Source of the DNA: Basidiobolus meristosporus CBS 931.73
Lineage: Eukaryota; Basidiobolomycota; Basidiobolomycetes; Basidiobolales; Basidiobolaceae
Length of the DNA: 64,000 bases
Assembly: GCA_002104905.1 (NCBI GenBank)
Contig: MCFE01000175.1
Span: forward strand, 62,001 to 126,000
Direction: 5' to 3'
Shown: positions 55,164 to 64,000 of the stretch, piece after piece
Numbering within the stretch: the stretch's first letter is position 1
Layout of the letters: each line of letters starts with the position of its first letter
The notes under the pieces: generated by a model
Database searches by the model: none
What the model was told of the DNA's origin: nothing
The model's input: the letters and a program-made list of their open reading frames with translations, nothing else
Made by a program: the position numbers and the translations under genes

Positions 55164-57136
55164 ATAAAGCAAGGAAAGCACTATTCTGAGCAACATAAGT
55201 AAGATTGAGTAAAATTACCAGTAACTGTATCATACCACTGGCATCATGGTAGAAATTATAGTGCCAGATAGTGCCGTAGAGTGCCAGATTGATCCGGCAC
55301 TATAAACCGGCTGGCACTATGTGCCACTATCCAACAGAACAAGTCTAATATCTGCATTGGAGACACCTCAGCCATCAGCAAGCCAGCCGGCTTTTCTGTG
55401 CACAGTGGATGGTATTGCTGTTGAATGTGCAAGATCTAGGGGATTCATTCCATATCTGTCACATATTATTATTACCCAAACACCAACACTAGACACATGA
55501 TCTTCCCGCAGCAAGAATGTACAGAAGTCAGCATGCAATTGCAGCAAAGCTTGAAAGCTATAAGCCAGTGGCCAGAATATGGAATCACTTCAAGACTGGA
55601 GATACCTAAGATAGAAGGTATCTATTGGAGCAAAAGCTTTCCACTGGGAGCAACACATCTGCTTTTCAATAACATGCTTAAACTAATGACTAAGTTGTAC
55701 AAGGCGCATTTCAAGCTAAATGAGCCCTTTGAGATAGCAGAGAAATTTGAAAGAATTGGCAAGATACTACAGAGTATCTGCTACTCTAAGTACTTCTCAC
55801 AGGCTCCTCCCAACATTCATACATATACTCAATAATACAAATGCAAAGACTGGATTAACCAGATATGTATTTATTCAAGTGGTGTTCTGAAGCCATTCCC
55901 ACTAGGAGTACATTGGAAGCATTGGGAGTCATATATTGACATTGTAGGAGTATACATCCAGAAGTAGATCACCAATGCCAACTTGACACATCTACAGCTG
56001 CTGTGCAAGGAGTTTGTAAAGGATTTGAGTGGCTATACTACAAACATAAAGCTGAATGCATAGATCTCTGCCACTACTGTATCCATTTTCTACTCCATCT
56101 TGCTTGGCAAGTGGAGAATATAGGGTGTTGCTTCACCTGTTGGGAGTCTCCTATGGAGTGGAGGTGTGGGGAGATAGGAAGACAAGTTGCATGTACTACC
56201 ATATCCCAATCTCATTAAGAATATTACCTTCAAGTCTGTGAAGGATCTGATGAGTTGGTACATGGTGGATAGCCCAGAAGAGTTGGAGAATACTGAGGAC
56301 AGATGTGCACATGGAGACACCTATGCCCATGGCATTAGGAAGCTAAACAGCCCCACATCATGGGTAATCAGTTAAGTAATGCAAGTTGGGTTGAGTGCAA
56401 CAAGCAACCAATTTTTATTAGGAATGCTCTACCAAAGTATGACAGGTTTCTCTTGGTTGCAAGACACCATCTACATCATTCAATATGAAATTCACACAAA
56501 CAAGAGCCAGAGCAAACCTATAAGAGGGACTAGAATCCAGCAGGGAGAAGGGATATATTGGCCAAATACCACAAAGTTCTTTGCGGATTTTCAGGAGGTA
56601 TTCATGGTAGAAGTGGTGGCAACCAAGCATATGTTTGCAAGATGCATATGTTACCAGTAGTACAAGGTAAATGGCAACTTTGCAAGTATCACGCTACAAA
56701 GCTGTAAAGTTGAGGTAATAGAGGCATGTCAATTGCAGCAGGTGTGCACATTTGTAGAGGTAAGTAAGCAGGAGGCCATAGTTTTTTTTACTTGTATTTT
56801 ATGGGGAATACCCAAGGTGGTAGTGGGTAAGCAAATTAAGAGGGGTGATTCTATAGTGGAATATATGAATAGCACAAGGGGAGATAGAAAAAGGAAATAC
56901 AGTTTTGTAAATTGAAAAGGTGGCATTCTACAGAAGTAGCTATAGGCCACCATACTACCATTGTAGCACTATCAGAGGCTTGCAATGAGGCTATAAAAAC
57001 ACCATCAAATTATTTGCCATATATTGTAATTGGATGTGCTAGCCAGTTAGATCCACTCAAATAGTTGTAGAGGACATTGACACCACAGTAATGCCATGCC
57101 ACCATTGGCAAAACACTGCCCAAACACCATTATGTG

Positions 57137-57990
57137 TTTCAGTTTCAGCTTTGGCAATTTTGGATGCAGGATCACTGATTAGAATGGTGCTCATATTGCT
57201 TTGGGTATCAGAGATGAGAGTCTGTATAAGTTGACTTATATTGCATCATATCTGGAAGCCTATATAAGCAAATTATATGAAGAAACACCAATGTCTTGGC
57301 ACAGGAGATTTGGACATGTCAATTTTGATTATTTGTGCAAAATTATCAAAGATCTGCTAATTTCCAGAGAAAAAATTGATCCCCCAGCTAACATAGAGCA
57401 CTCTGAAGCCTGTATATATGGGAAATGTGCCAGACAACTGCTCAAGAGCTCTGGGTTAATCAAAACTCAGAAAAAACCAGATCTAATTCACTCAGATCTC
57501 TGTGGACCTATGCAAAATTTATCCATAGGAGGGATGAAGTATTTATTCACCTTGATTGATATATATACAAGAAACATGTGGGTCTACTTCATGGAGAGAA
57601 TGGAAGAAGCTCTTTCTAAGCTGGTACAGTCTAAAGCCATGGCAGAGAGAGAAACTGGTGAAAAATCAAGAAAATATGCTCTGACAGTAGTGACAAATAT
57701 GCTGCAAAACTCTTCATCCACTTCTGCAAAATACACGGGATAGAGTAAGACACTACTCTACCACGCTCCCCCCCCCAACAAAATGGAGTAGCAGAACATG
57801 CAAACAGATCAATGATTGATATGGCATGATCTATGATCTGTTATCAAAAATTATCCTATGATTTTTGGATGGATTCAGTTGCCACAGCTGTATAGCTTAA
57901 TTATAGGAGTTTTAACAGAGTACTTTGTGATTTTACTCCATTTGAAGCATGGCATGGATACAGACCAAGTGCAGAGCATCTAAGAATATT
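57137..57990 (+). pseudogene. Copia-2 protease end, GAG-pre-integrase and integrase core
   Basis: Starts inside the protease (FSFGNFGCRITDQNGAHIAL, in a shifted frame), then a 180-codon open piece from 57201: SWHRRFGHVNFDYLCKIIKD and CIYGKC (zinc-binding HHCC of the integrase), DLIHSDLCGPMQNLSIGGMK with the first catalytic Asp, LIDIYTRNMWVYFMERMEEA. After a frameshift SDSSDKYAAKLFIHFCKIHG shows the second Asp region. A run of ten C at 57767-57776 shifts the frame before PQQNGVAEHANRSM, which keeps the Glu. The 5' end and 5' LTR are missing. Confidence 0.8.
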
Positions 57991-59450
57991 TGGGTGTATG
58001 TTATATGCCAAGAAACTGCCCAGAAATCAGTAAGGATTTGAGCCAAAAAGTGTAAAATGCATATTTTGGGGCCACTGCAATGAGAGTAAAGCATACAGAC
58101 TATACAATGCTAAAGCAAAGCTGTTGATCAAGTCCAGGGATGTGTTATTTGATTAAAATTCAAGATTTCCACAAAAAATGACATCAGATGAAGACAAAAA
58201 TCTGATCTAGAGTCCACCAATTGTCAAGATTGAATAAAAGCCAAACAATGAGATTTTTTTAACTTTGGAGGACTCTACAACCATGCTTCAGCCTGAATCA
58301 GTGCCCCAAAATCTCCCAGAAGTGGCTGCTCCCATAACAAATGCCAGGAGATCCCAACAGACAATAAATAGCCTAAATTACCATATCAATGAGGGTACAA
58401 ACTTAGCCTATGCCTATTCAGTTCATATTGATGAGCCCTAGACTGTAAAAGAGAACCTATATAGCCTTCTGACAAAGTTTTGGAGATCTGCAAAGGCTGA
58501 GCAATATCAGCCATAATGGAAAATCAAACTTAGGACATAATCAAATTACCAAGCCAGCAACAACCAATTGAAAGCAGATGGGTCTTTACAACAAAGTACA
58601 AGGCTGATGGTACAGTTGAAACACACAAAGCAAGACTTGTGGCCAAAAGATACTCTCAGATAGAAGGACTTGACTATACTGAGACCTTGGCATCAGTAGC
58701 CAAGTTTAGTTCCATCAGATTAATATTGTCTATTGCAGCCAAATATGAGTTTTTTATACATCAAATGTATGTAGAAACTGCACTTTTGAATGATGAACCT
58801 GATAAAGATGTGTGTATGGACCAGCCTGATGGGTTTGCTGACCAAGATAACCCCCATTTGTCAGCAAGCTTAAAAATCTCTATATAGTCTCAAACAATCA
58901 CTGAGAGACTGGAATTGCAAGATAGATTCTTATTTGAAATCTTTGAGTTTCAAAAGGAGTAATGCTGACTGTAGTATATACTATTTGCCAGATGGTGCAA
59001 ATCCAGTTCTATTAGCCCTATATGTGGATGATCTTATTATAGCCATCAATAACCTAGAAACCTTGGAAGAAACTAGAGTCAGCCTATCTGAATAGTTCAA
59101 GATGTTTAATCTAGGAGAACTAAGTTACTACTTACAGATAAAGCTCCCCATGGACATAGGTACCCACACTATCACCCTAAGCCAATCCAGTATACCCAAG
59201 ATATACTAAAGAAGTACCAAATGAAAGACTGTAAACCAGCAGCTACCTTACTGGAGACAAACCTCAACTTAGTCAAAACTCAACCAAATCAACAGAGCTT
59301 GATGCCATCTGAAAGCCCCAACTTTCCTTATCTATCTAGGGTCAGCAGATTGATGTATATCATGCTTGGAACATGTCAAGATATCTCATATTTTGTGGGA
59401 GCTGTCAGCCAGTATAATCAGAGTTATGGATCTTAACTTATTGCAGCAGT
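57991..59450 (+). pseudogene. Copia-2 integrase tail and reverse transcriptase
   Basis: Linker KCIFWGHCNESKAYRLYN near 58060, then the RT: ESRWVFTTKYKADGTVETHK, ARLVAKRYSQIEGLDYTETL, ASVAKFSSIRLILSIAAKYE, MYVETALLND, where the usual DVxxAFL has Glu for the catalytic Asp. LYVDDLIIAINNLE follows, with an intact YVDD at 59021-59032. MKDCKPAATLLETNLNLVKT and DISYFVGAVSQYNQSYGS close the RT-RNase H linker. Stops are frequent, but the order is complete. Confidence 0.82.
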
Positions 59451-60010
59451 TAAGCAGATTTTTAAATACCTAAAAGGAACTGTTGATATCTGCTTATGGT
59501 AAATTGATAAGGATTCATAACAAGATCTTGTAGGATAGTCTGATTCTGATTGGGGATAAAATTTAAAAGACAAAAGATCTACCACAGGATACACCTTTTT
59601 CTACTACAAAGGAGCAATTTCAGGAAATTCAAGAAAGCAACCTACTGTAGCACTTTCTACCACAGAGACAGTGTATATGGCTGCCTGTGAAGCACAAAAG
59701 AGACCATGTGGCTAAGAAAGCTCTTTAAAGATTTAGGCTTATGTCAAAAAATGTCTATTACTTTATTTCCAGATAATCCAAGATGTTTACAATTAGGTAG
59801 AATTCCAACTTTTCATGCTAGAACTAAGCATATAGATATTAGACACCATTTCATACATGGAGCTATAGAAAATAGCTTGGCTAACTTAGCTTACTGTCCT
59901 ACAGATGAAATGATTGCCAACATATTCACCAAACCATTAGCCAGAGACAAGCTTGGATATCTTAGGTCAAAGTTAGGACTAGTTGGTATGAACATTTACT
60001 TGAATGAGAG
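59451..60010 (+). pseudogene. Copia-2 RNase H
   Basis: QIFKYLKGTVDICLW, SDSDWG, RSTTGYTFFYYKGAISGNSR, KQPTVALSTTETVYMAACEA, then a frameshift into MWLRKLFKDLGLCQKMSITL, PDNPRCLQLGRIPTFHARTK, HIDIRHHFI and MIANIFTKPLARDKLGYLRS. This is the typical end of copia pol, reaching the 3' LTR; the open frame runs on into the LTR. Confidence 0.82.
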
Positions 60011-60357
60011 TGTTGTAAGAAGTTGTAATCTCACCTAAATATTCACCAAACTTTGCCACTTGGATCATTACCTTCAAAGCCTAGAGAAAAATGACCAAAT
60101 TCCTTGCTTGGATTTACTGGAATATCTCACCCAAATACCAGGTACCCAGAACATGAAAATTCTCAAAGTTGTCCAAACTTCCCCAAACTTTCCATACATT
60201 TTCTTGCAACCCTCCTACACCTATTCTACATGCATGTTACATCAAGACCATGTGAATGTATAAATATCACTTTTGCATTCAATAAATTGCCAAGGGAATA
60301 CAACATAATCTACTAGTTCTCCTAATCACATAAAATATCTCCATGACTCTTAGAACA
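60011..60357 (+). repeat. LTR-G, 3' LTR of Copia-2 (347 bp)
   Basis: TGTTGTAAGAAGTTGTAAT to CCATGACTCTTAGAACA, matching the reverse of 62001-62339. TATAAATATC near 60259 is a possible TATA box. Confidence 0.8.
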
Positions 60358-61978
60358 TACTCTCCACCATTGTCAGAGCATATTTTCTTGATTCTTTCAT
60401 CACTTTCTCTCTCCACCATGGCTTTAGACACCCAGAGCTTAGACAGAGCTACTTTCTTTCTGTCCAAGAAGTGGACGCATGTGTATCTTGTATTATCAAC
60501 AATAGAAATGAGTAAATACTTCATCCTGCCTAAGGATATGTTTTGCATAGGTCCACACAGATTAGAGTTAGATCTAGCTTTTTCTAGTTTTTACCAATCC
60601 AGAGCTCTTGAACAATTGTCTGGCTTACCTCCCATATATGCAGGCTTCACAGTGCTCTAAATTGGCTGGGGGATCTCTTTTTACTCCAGAAGTTAGCTGA
60701 TCTTTGATCATTTTGCACTAATGATCAAAATTGATGTGTCCAAATCTCCTGTGCCAAAGCTTTGATGATTCTTCATTTAAGTTACTTATATAGGCTTCCA
60801 GATTTACAGATTCTGATCTCTGATACCCAAAGCAATATGAGCACCATTTTGATCAGTGATCCTGCATCCAGAATTGACAAAGCTGAAACTGAGTCTTTCT
60901 GCTGTGGCCTTGCTTACAGATAGAAGGTTCTTGGCTATTTCTGGAACATAGAGTACTACTTGGAGGATAAGTGTGTGGCTTTGCTCACTGCTTCTAAGGC
61001 TTACTTGGATAGTTCCTTCTCCCACTGTAACAAGTGTTGCATCATCATCTATCAAAACCTTCTTAATTGGAATATCTTGATATTGGGTGAAAAGTTTTTT
61101 TTGGTGTGTTAAGTGTTGAGATGCTCCAGAGTCAATATACCATATCTGAGAATCCTTGTTTATGGTCATGCTTGGTGTAGATATATATAGTCTATCTTCA
61201 GATGTTGCAGTTTTTCATATTCAGTCTTCTTTGCTGATTATCTCTCTTTTTGGGACACCTGTCTGATATGTGTCCTTTCCTTTTGCAGTAGTTGCGAAAC
61301 AGGTTGCTATCACCTTTGAAAGGTCTTGGGTATCTCCTTTGTTGGTTATCATTGCTTATTGAAGCATTTTCTTCTTCCATCTTATTGGCACTTGATTTTC
61401 TTAATTCTTCATCCAGGAGCCTTCCATATACGTAATATAAGGTCAAATCATCAGTTCTGGACTCTAGGGCTGATACAAGGCCCTGAAACTTGTCTGTCAG
61501 GCTATTTAGGATGGTAACTATCACATCCTCATCAGTAGTTGGTATGCCCACAGATTCCATTTCATCCACCAGCAGGGTGTTTCTGTTAATCAGATTTTAT
61601 ATTTCTTCCCCTGGCTGCATCTTTGTAGTAAAGAGTTTTTGTCTCAGATACATTTCTTAGCAGCTGATCATGACTGATAGGTGTCTTCTAATGCCTTCCA
61701 CACATTCTTTGCTGTTTTTGCACTTGAGCATTGAATTAGCAATTTGTCTTTAACATTAAGGCAAATGCAGTTGAAGGCACCTTGTTCTTTCTTCTGGTGC
61801 TTTAAGGCTTCCTCTCCCTCTTTTTTAGGAGGGCATTCTTCTCCCATGATAATATCCCAAAGGCCTCTTTCTTGTAGCAGCATCTTCATCTTCACCTTCC
61901 ACACTGATAGTTAGATCCATCCAACTTTTCAGCAGAAGGAAAAATCCCAGTACTAGCAGTAGTAGGCATTGTGGAGAG
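60358..61978 (-). pseudogene. Copia-3 gag, protease and pre-integrase
   Basis: Minus strand in order: gag from about 61975 (KMKMLLQERGLWDIIMGEEC, NVKDKLLIQCSSAKTAKNVW), then stops, ESVGIPTTDEDVIVTILNSL, ALESRTDDLTLYYVYGRLLD, and a zinc knuckle NYCKRKGHISDRC whose first Cys is Arg. The protease is 121 open codons (60804-61169) with IWYIDSGASQHLTHQKKLFT, catalytic DSG intact, and LSVSKATAERLSFSF. Integrase start: CVHFLDRKKVALSKLWVSKA and KKICSDNGGEYV with the second Asp. It is cut at 60358 by the Copia-2 LTR. Confidence 0.85.
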
Positions 61979-62000
61979 TGACGGCTTGGGGCTCATAGCC

Positions 62001-62339
62001 TATTGTAACAGTCATGGAGATATTGGAAGTTATTTGGAAGGACAAGTAGTTTATGTGGTTTTCACTTTGTGATATATTGAATGTAAAAGTAGTATTTATA
62101 CTTTTACATGGTCTTGGCATTACAAGCATGTAGAATACGTTAAGGAAGGGTTCATCAACATGTGTGCAAAGTTTGGGGCTGTTTGGACAACCCAGAGTAT
62201 TCTCACAAAAATACCAGATACCCAGAACATGAAAATTCTCAAAGTAGGAATTTGGTCAGTATTCTCTAGGATTTGATGGTAATGATCTAAGTGACTAAGT
62301 TAGGTAAGTATTTAGGTGGAATTCCAAATTTTTACAACA
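62001..62339 (-). repeat. LTR-G, 5' LTR of Copia-3 (339 bp)
   Basis: Minus strand TGTTGTAAAAATTTGG to GACTGTTACAATA. The primer-binding region GGCTATGAGCCCC follows. It is inserted in the gag of Copia-4: the sequence right of it (ATCTTTGTAGTAAAGAGTTT) recurs in Copia-3 gag at 61619. Confidence 0.82.
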
Positions 62340-62731
62340 GTATCTTTGTAGTAAAGAGTTTTTGTCTAAGATACATTTTCTTGGCAGCTGGACATGACTG
62401 TTAGGTGTCTTCTAATGCCTTCCAGGCATTATTTGATGTTTTTGCTCTTGAGCATTGAATTAGCAATTTGTCTTTGACATTGGAGCAAATGAGGTTAAAG
62501 GCACTTTGCTCTTCCTTCTGGTACTTTAAGGATTCCTCTCCTACATTTTTAGGAGGGCATTCTTCTCCTGTGACAATCTCCCAAAGGCCTCTTTCTTGTA
62601 GCAGCATCTTCACCTTCACCTTCACCTTCCACACATGGTAGTTAGATCCATTCCACTTTTCATCAGAGGGAGAAGTTCCAGTAATAGCAGCTGTAGATAT
62701 TGCAGAGAGTGACAGCTTGAGGCTCCTAACC
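62340..62731 (-). pseudogene. Copia-4 gag, N-terminal part
   Basis: 117 open codons (62401-62754, the first ones LTR-derived): ISTAAITGTSPSDEKWNGSN, YHVWKVKVKVKMLLQERGLW, EIVTGEECPPKNVGEESLKY. It is closely related to Copia-3 gag but has a 6-bp expansion, KVKVKVK instead of KVKMK. Truncated by the Copia-3 LTR. Confidence 0.8.
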
Positions 62732-63082
62732 TGTTGTAAGAGTCTTGGAGACATCGGAAGTGATTAGGAGAATGAGTAGATTATGTATTTATCACTTATT
62801 GATCAATTGAATGTAAGAGTAGGATTGATACTTTTACATGATCTTGGTGTAGCAAACATGTAGAATAGGAGTAGGGAGATTCCAAGAACATGTGTGCAAA
62901 GTTTGGGGCTGTTTGAACAACTTTGAGAATTCTCATGTTCTGGGTACCTGGTATTGTGGTGAGAGTATTCCAAGTAAATCCCAACCAGGAATTTGGTCAG
63001 TATTCTCTAGGGTTTGAGGGAATTGACCCAAGTGACTAAGCTAGGTGAATATTCAGGTGGAATTTTCGAATTTTTGCAACCA
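62732..63082 (-). repeat. LTR-G, 5' LTR of Copia-4 (~351 bp)
   Basis: Plus reading TGTTGTAAGAGTCTTGG to TTTTTGCAACCA. It is followed on the minus strand by GGTTAGGAGCCTC. Its outer flank is copia pol sequence, so it too appears inserted in another copia element. Confidence 0.78.
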
Positions 63083-63338
63083 ATATTACAAGCAACTTTG
63101 ATGGCAGTATTTGTAGTACCAGATTGATTATCATTCTATATAGCATTTGAAAGTAGTTTGATGCCTATGTTCTTGTAAATAGGAATATCTGGAGGACAAT
63201 GTTCTGGGTACCTGGTGTTTTGGTGAGAATACTCACAGTGCCAACAAGGAACCTGGTTAGAAACCCCTAAGATTTGTAGGCAAAATCCAAGTGATCAAGT
63301 TGGGTGAATATCTGGGTGTAATACAAGATCCACAACAC
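63083..63338 (-). repeat. Copia RNase H scrap and partial LTR-G
   Basis: 63083-63200 reads LYKNIGI and NDNQSGTTNTAIKVACN-like sequence on the minus strand, resembling the DNQSA region of RNase H. 63202-63338 matches part of LTR-G (GTTCTGGGTACCTGGTGTTT to GATCCACAACA) and is followed by CTCCCACC, a polypurine tract on the minus strand, as at 33476. Confidence 0.55.
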
Positions 63339-64000
63339 TCCCACCAAACCATGACCCTAACATGGCTAATGTGCTCCACGCAGGCAGACCTGCCCATTCC
63401 AACACTACTGTATAAGATAGTGGGTGACAAGCCTTGTTACAAGGTTGGGGGTGGAATGAGGAGCTTGGTTGGTATTCATATGACTGCAGCCTGAACTGGC
63501 CACTCTCGGAGATTCCCCAGTCACCGTGTTCTGGTCAGCGGTGGGCATGGGTCCGAGTGCCACTCGTCCACTGGAGACCCCACGGTGCGGACGGTACGAT
63601 CCGGGAGCAATTCTCTCTGGACTGCCGGCTGTTGAGGCCCACGCTGGACGGACCCGAACACCTCCCGGCTTCCCCTTCCCCCCCCCCTCCTCCACACTCC
63701 GTATCGAGGGGCCAGTGAACCACCTGCGCATCTCGTCTCTCCAAACCCATCATCCCCCATGGACTCAACCCTAGCCTACCTCCCCTCGAGTATTCACCCC
63801 GTCGATGGGATCCGGTCGGGACCACCACTAGGTCGTTCCATTTCGGGGGAATCCCGTCGTGGGTCGGCGGCGGGCAATACCACGTAGGCGTTCCGGTTGG
63901 CAGGGAACATGATCAGTTCGTGTGGGAGTGTATGTTTACGGGTAGGTGAGTTCACGTGGATCCTTCTATGTTTACATCGGTATGTGTGTGCGTGTGCGTG
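63339..64000. other. Transition to GC- and CpG-rich non-repeat sequence
   Basis: 63339-63480 is the last copia-like stretch. From about 63490 the base composition changes sharply to GC-rich with many CG steps and C runs (63675-63690), unlike anything to the left, and no sequence recurs in the window. The last 40 bases are GT/GC-rich (TGTGTGTGCGTGTGCGTG). Four overlapping open frames of 80-108 codons exist on both strands, but none has recognisable domains, so no gene is called. It may be the flank of a host gene. GGTATGTGTG at the end resembles a splice donor, but this is weak. Confidence 0.4.

Larger units (their letters stand above)
51921..55345. mobile_element. Harb-1: Harbinger-like DNA transposon (3425 bp), CpG-rich left two-thirds
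   Basis: Left end GAATTGTTCCATCGTACCG, right end (inverse) GACTTGTTCTGTTGGATAGTG; 15 of the first 23 positions pair as imperfect TIRs. TA lies on both sides (51919-51920, 55346-55347). Removing the element and one TA restores Tnp2 transposase sequence of exactly the length seen at 15428-15448. It encodes a Myb-like protein on the minus strand and a DDE transposase on the plus strand, the two-gene plan of PIF/Harbinger elements. 51921-52662 (left) and 53920-54512 (between the genes) are non-coding. Its age relation to T8 is clear: it inserted later. Confidence 0.85.
50928..57105 (+). pseudogene. T8 ORF2, Tnp2-family transposase, split by Harb-1
   Basis: First part 50928-51918: MAPGCLCNHAQTESDEFVLP, acidic SEYGAQSDSSDKVGS, stops at 51309 and shortly after, then in the same frame QLATYDPKTLLISAFVSSCM, CLNCQESTTIEGK, YKQLRSKGYIQGKYDHVF and TLASEGFSLRKY. 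The first conserved Asp has become Glu here. WPLILINLNLLPIIW and LGPKSLSNLDSYL follow. Second part 55348-57105: TPGCIGDTS-like remnants, YYPNTNTRHMIFPQQECTEV, FPLGATHLLFNNMLKLMTKL, a C-terminal SYGVEVWGDRKTS block and NYLPYIVIGCASQLDPLK. The end with the TIR is lost to Copia-2. Confidence 0.85.

Noticed and set aside
63405-63828. Four overlapping open frames in the GC-rich tail
   Set aside because: High GC lengthens random open frames; they overlap on both strands, lack domains and have no supporting signals.
63480-64000. Ribosomal RNA gene or spacer
   Set aside because: No conserved rRNA block could be recognised; a search would be needed to exclude a spacer.
1-64000. tRNA genes
   Set aside because: No cloverleaf-like arrangement with recognisable A and B boxes was noticed, apart from primer-binding sites.

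Overview
The window looks like a piece of a transposon-swollen eukaryotic genome, most probably a filamentous fungus and perhaps a basidiomycete. The reasons are Ty3/gypsy and Ty1/copia elements with short LTRs, Tnp2-type (CACTA-like) and Harbinger-like DNA transposons, no bacterial signals and almost no CpG. The species cannot be named from sequence alone. I see no convincing host gene, rRNA or tRNA in the first 63.4 kb: nearly every recognisable reading frame belongs to a decayed mobile element. All labels below (T0-T9, LTR-A to LTR-H, Gypsy-A to D, Copia-1 to 7, Harb-1 to 3) are local to this annotation.

The backbone is a DNA transposon family (T). It has two divergent genes, ORF1 (function unknown, coiled-coil-like, with internal repeats) and ORF2 (a Tnp2-family transposase), a ~400-bp shared intergenic region, and termini reading CCCTATGARAAATWATT inward. 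Broken copies lie at 4.4-5.3, 6.4-10.3, 10.3-11.0, 15.2-22.0, 29.4-32.3, 34.3-39.2, 41.1-43.2, 43.2-47.1 and 47.1-57.1 kb. Other elements have inserted into these copies, and several insertions still have clean target duplications.

Layout. 0-4.4 kb: minus-strand Gypsy-A (5' LTR, PBS, gag, protease) inserted in the integrase of Gypsy-B, then an LTR-C fragment. 4.4-10.3: T0, Harb-3 split by solo LTR-B, and T1, which is split by a 732-bp hairpin element itself split by solo LTR-E. 10.3-15.2: T2, a Gypsy-C fragment, and Copia-1 split by solo LTR-C. 15.2-22.0: T9 split by a solo LTR-A relative and by Gypsy-C, which is split by solo LTR-A. 22.0-29.3: a gypsy RT, the deleted Gypsy-D and Harb-2. 29.4-41.1: T3, Copia-5, T4 and Copia-7. 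41.1-57.1: T5 to T8 with solo LTRs B, C and H and the youngest-looking insertion, Harb-1 (51921-55345). 57.1-63.3: four copia pieces sharing LTR-G. From about 63.48 kb to the end the sequence abruptly becomes GC- and CpG-rich and may be the edge of the repeat cluster.

The copies differ in how much CpG they keep. Harb-1 and the LTR-C at 45.3 kb are CpG-rich, whereas their relatives at 27.7 and 13.0 kb carry TpG or CpA at the same places. This suggests cytosine-methylation decay or a RIP-like process acting on repeats, and it explains some of the nonsense codons. No element here looks able to move by itself.
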